Source of the DNA: Legionellales bacterium UBA5158
Lineage (GTDB): Bacteria > Pseudomonadota > Gammaproteobacteria > DSM-16500
DNA: 6,091 bases
Direction: 5' to 3'
Assembly: GCA_002413665.1 (NCBI GenBank)
Contig: DHXK01000002.1
Span: forward strand, 1-6,091
Part shown: positions 5,473 to 6,091 of the stretch, one piece after another
Position numbering within the stretch: the first letter of the stretch is position 1
Layout: each line of letters opens with the position of its first letter
Translations under genes and position numbers: made by a program
Notes under the pieces: generated by a model
What the model saw: only the letters and a program-made list of their open reading frames with translations
What the model was told of the DNA's origin: nothing
The model's database searches: none

Positions 5473-6091
5473 ATGACAGCTAACCTAAAAATAGACAACG
5501 AATCTGTAATAGATGAATCTAAAGGCTCAGCCGAGAATAGAGCTGCTCGCCTTCGTCGTCTTAGAAATTTGGCAAACTTATCAAGAAAAGAAATGTGTAA
5601 TGATTCTGGTATAAAACTAGATACTTTAATTGGATGGGAAGTTGCAAGGCACGGCGGATTAACCGAGAACGGAGCAAAAAAAGTTATCGATTGTGTCTCT
5701 ACAGAAGGAGTGCAATGCACATTAAATTGGCTCTTATATGATATAGGAACTGGCCCCGCAGTTTTGGCAAATTTTGATAAAGTTAAAACTAACCTACAAA
5801 AGCACATTGAGGAGCCCATAACACCTGCAAAAAAAGATGATGAAAAATTAATTATTGAAGAGCTGTTATTTTTTCGTAGCCTACACCAGGAATCAATTGA
5901 TTATCTTGTGGAAGACGATGCCATGTTTCCTCAATATTTACTCAATGATTATGTGGCAGGTATTAAACGATATAAAAAAAATATATCTAAACTAATAGGT
6001 AATGATTGCATCGTTCAAATGTCAGATGGGAAAGTATTGCTTAGATGCCTGAGAGAAAGCCCTAGTAAAGGCAAATACACCCTATTGTGTC
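5473..6091 (+). CDS. Phage-repressor-like HTH regulator with degenerate S24/LexA-like domain, partial
   Basis: An open frame from ATG 5473 runs to the right edge (206 residues, no stop). Residues about 22-75 form a helical region with an XRE/CI-type helix-turn-helix look (RLRRLRNLANLSRKEM...GIKLDTLIGWE), followed by NWLLYDIGTGP near 85-95, like the WLLxGxGP segment after the HTH in many prophage repressors. After a linker (about 96-140), residues 144-206 resemble the start of an S24/LexA-like domain: VEDDAMFPQYLLNDYV, then IVQMSDGKVLLRCL. The position of the catalytic Ser is Ala150 and that of the Lys appears to be Arg191, so self-cleavage is unlikely. A GTG start at 5464 is possible; neither start has a clear ribosome site. 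It is divergent from the operon, with paired dyads at its promoter, so I infer autoregulation and control of the operon. The resemblance to Legionella and Coxiella regulators is from memory. DNA-binding class is fairly sure; ligand or signal is unknown. Confidence 0.7.
   Translation, partial: MTANLKIDNESVIDESKGSAENRAARLRRLRNLANLSRKEMCNDSGIKLDTLIGWEVARHGGLTENGAKKVIDCVSTEGVQCTLNWLLYDIGTGPAVLANFDKVKTNLQKHIEEPITPAKKDDEKLIIEELLFFRSLHQESIDYLVEDDAMFPQYLLNDYVAGIKRYKKNISKLIGNDCIVQMSDGKVLLRCLRESPSKGKYTLLC

Noticed and set aside
5436..5483. Plus-strand 15-codon ORF (MKYMLKLLNCVQNDS) ahead of the regulator
   Set aside because: It has no ribosome site, starts at about the predicted transcription start and overlaps the regulator start out of frame. 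A leader peptide cannot be excluded but nothing supports one.
5454..5819. Long minus-strand frame opposite the regulator
   Set aside because: It lies antisense to a gene with a clear HTH domain and its own promoter; the translation has no recognisable domain.
1..6091. Insertion sequences, CRISPR arrays, tRNA genes, phage attachment sites
   Set aside because: No transposase, regularly spaced repeats, cloverleaf or flanking direct repeats were seen; the prophage-like regulator alone does not make a prophage.

Overview
The window is AT-rich bacterial DNA with tightly packed genes. It suggests a gammaproteobacterium, most likely a Legionella-like member of the Legionellales. That rests on base composition and on the right-edge regulator, which resembles the phage-repressor-like regulators common in that group from memory. 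No 16S or other marker is present, so the placement is moderate to weak.

Positions 5220 down to 1 hold one minus-strand operon of five genes. In transcription order they are: a membrane diiron fatty-acid-desaturase-like enzyme (5220-4030); the small B12-binding subunit of a glutamate (methylaspartate) mutase (4027-3599); the large catalytic subunit of the same mutase (3574-2294); an ATP-grasp ligase (2260-1043); and an MFS-type membrane transporter (1027 down past the left edge, nearly complete). Gaps are 2, 24, 33 and 15 nt, and the first pair looks translationally coupled. For four of the five genes a Shine-Dalgarno site fixes the start, in three of them downstream of the longest possible start.

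Positions 5221-5472 form a divergent control region. It holds an extended -10 promoter reading right, two copies of a 21-bp dyad spaced exactly 42 bp apart, and a related palindrome close to the operon start. From 5473 to the right edge, on the plus strand, is a regulator with an N-terminal HTH and the start of an S24/LexA-like domain that appears to lack the protease residues.

Inferred joint role: the mutase rearranges L-glutamate to (2S,3S)-3-methylaspartate, the ATP-grasp enzyme joins a carboxylate to an amine, the desaturase-like enzyme oxidises an acyl chain or the product, and the transporter exports it. The window lacks methylaspartate ammonia-lyase and the MutL reactivase seen in clostridial glutamate fermentation loci, so biosynthesis of a small amino-acid-derived metabolite is the better reading. 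I know of no characterised pathway with this exact combination; the product is unknown.
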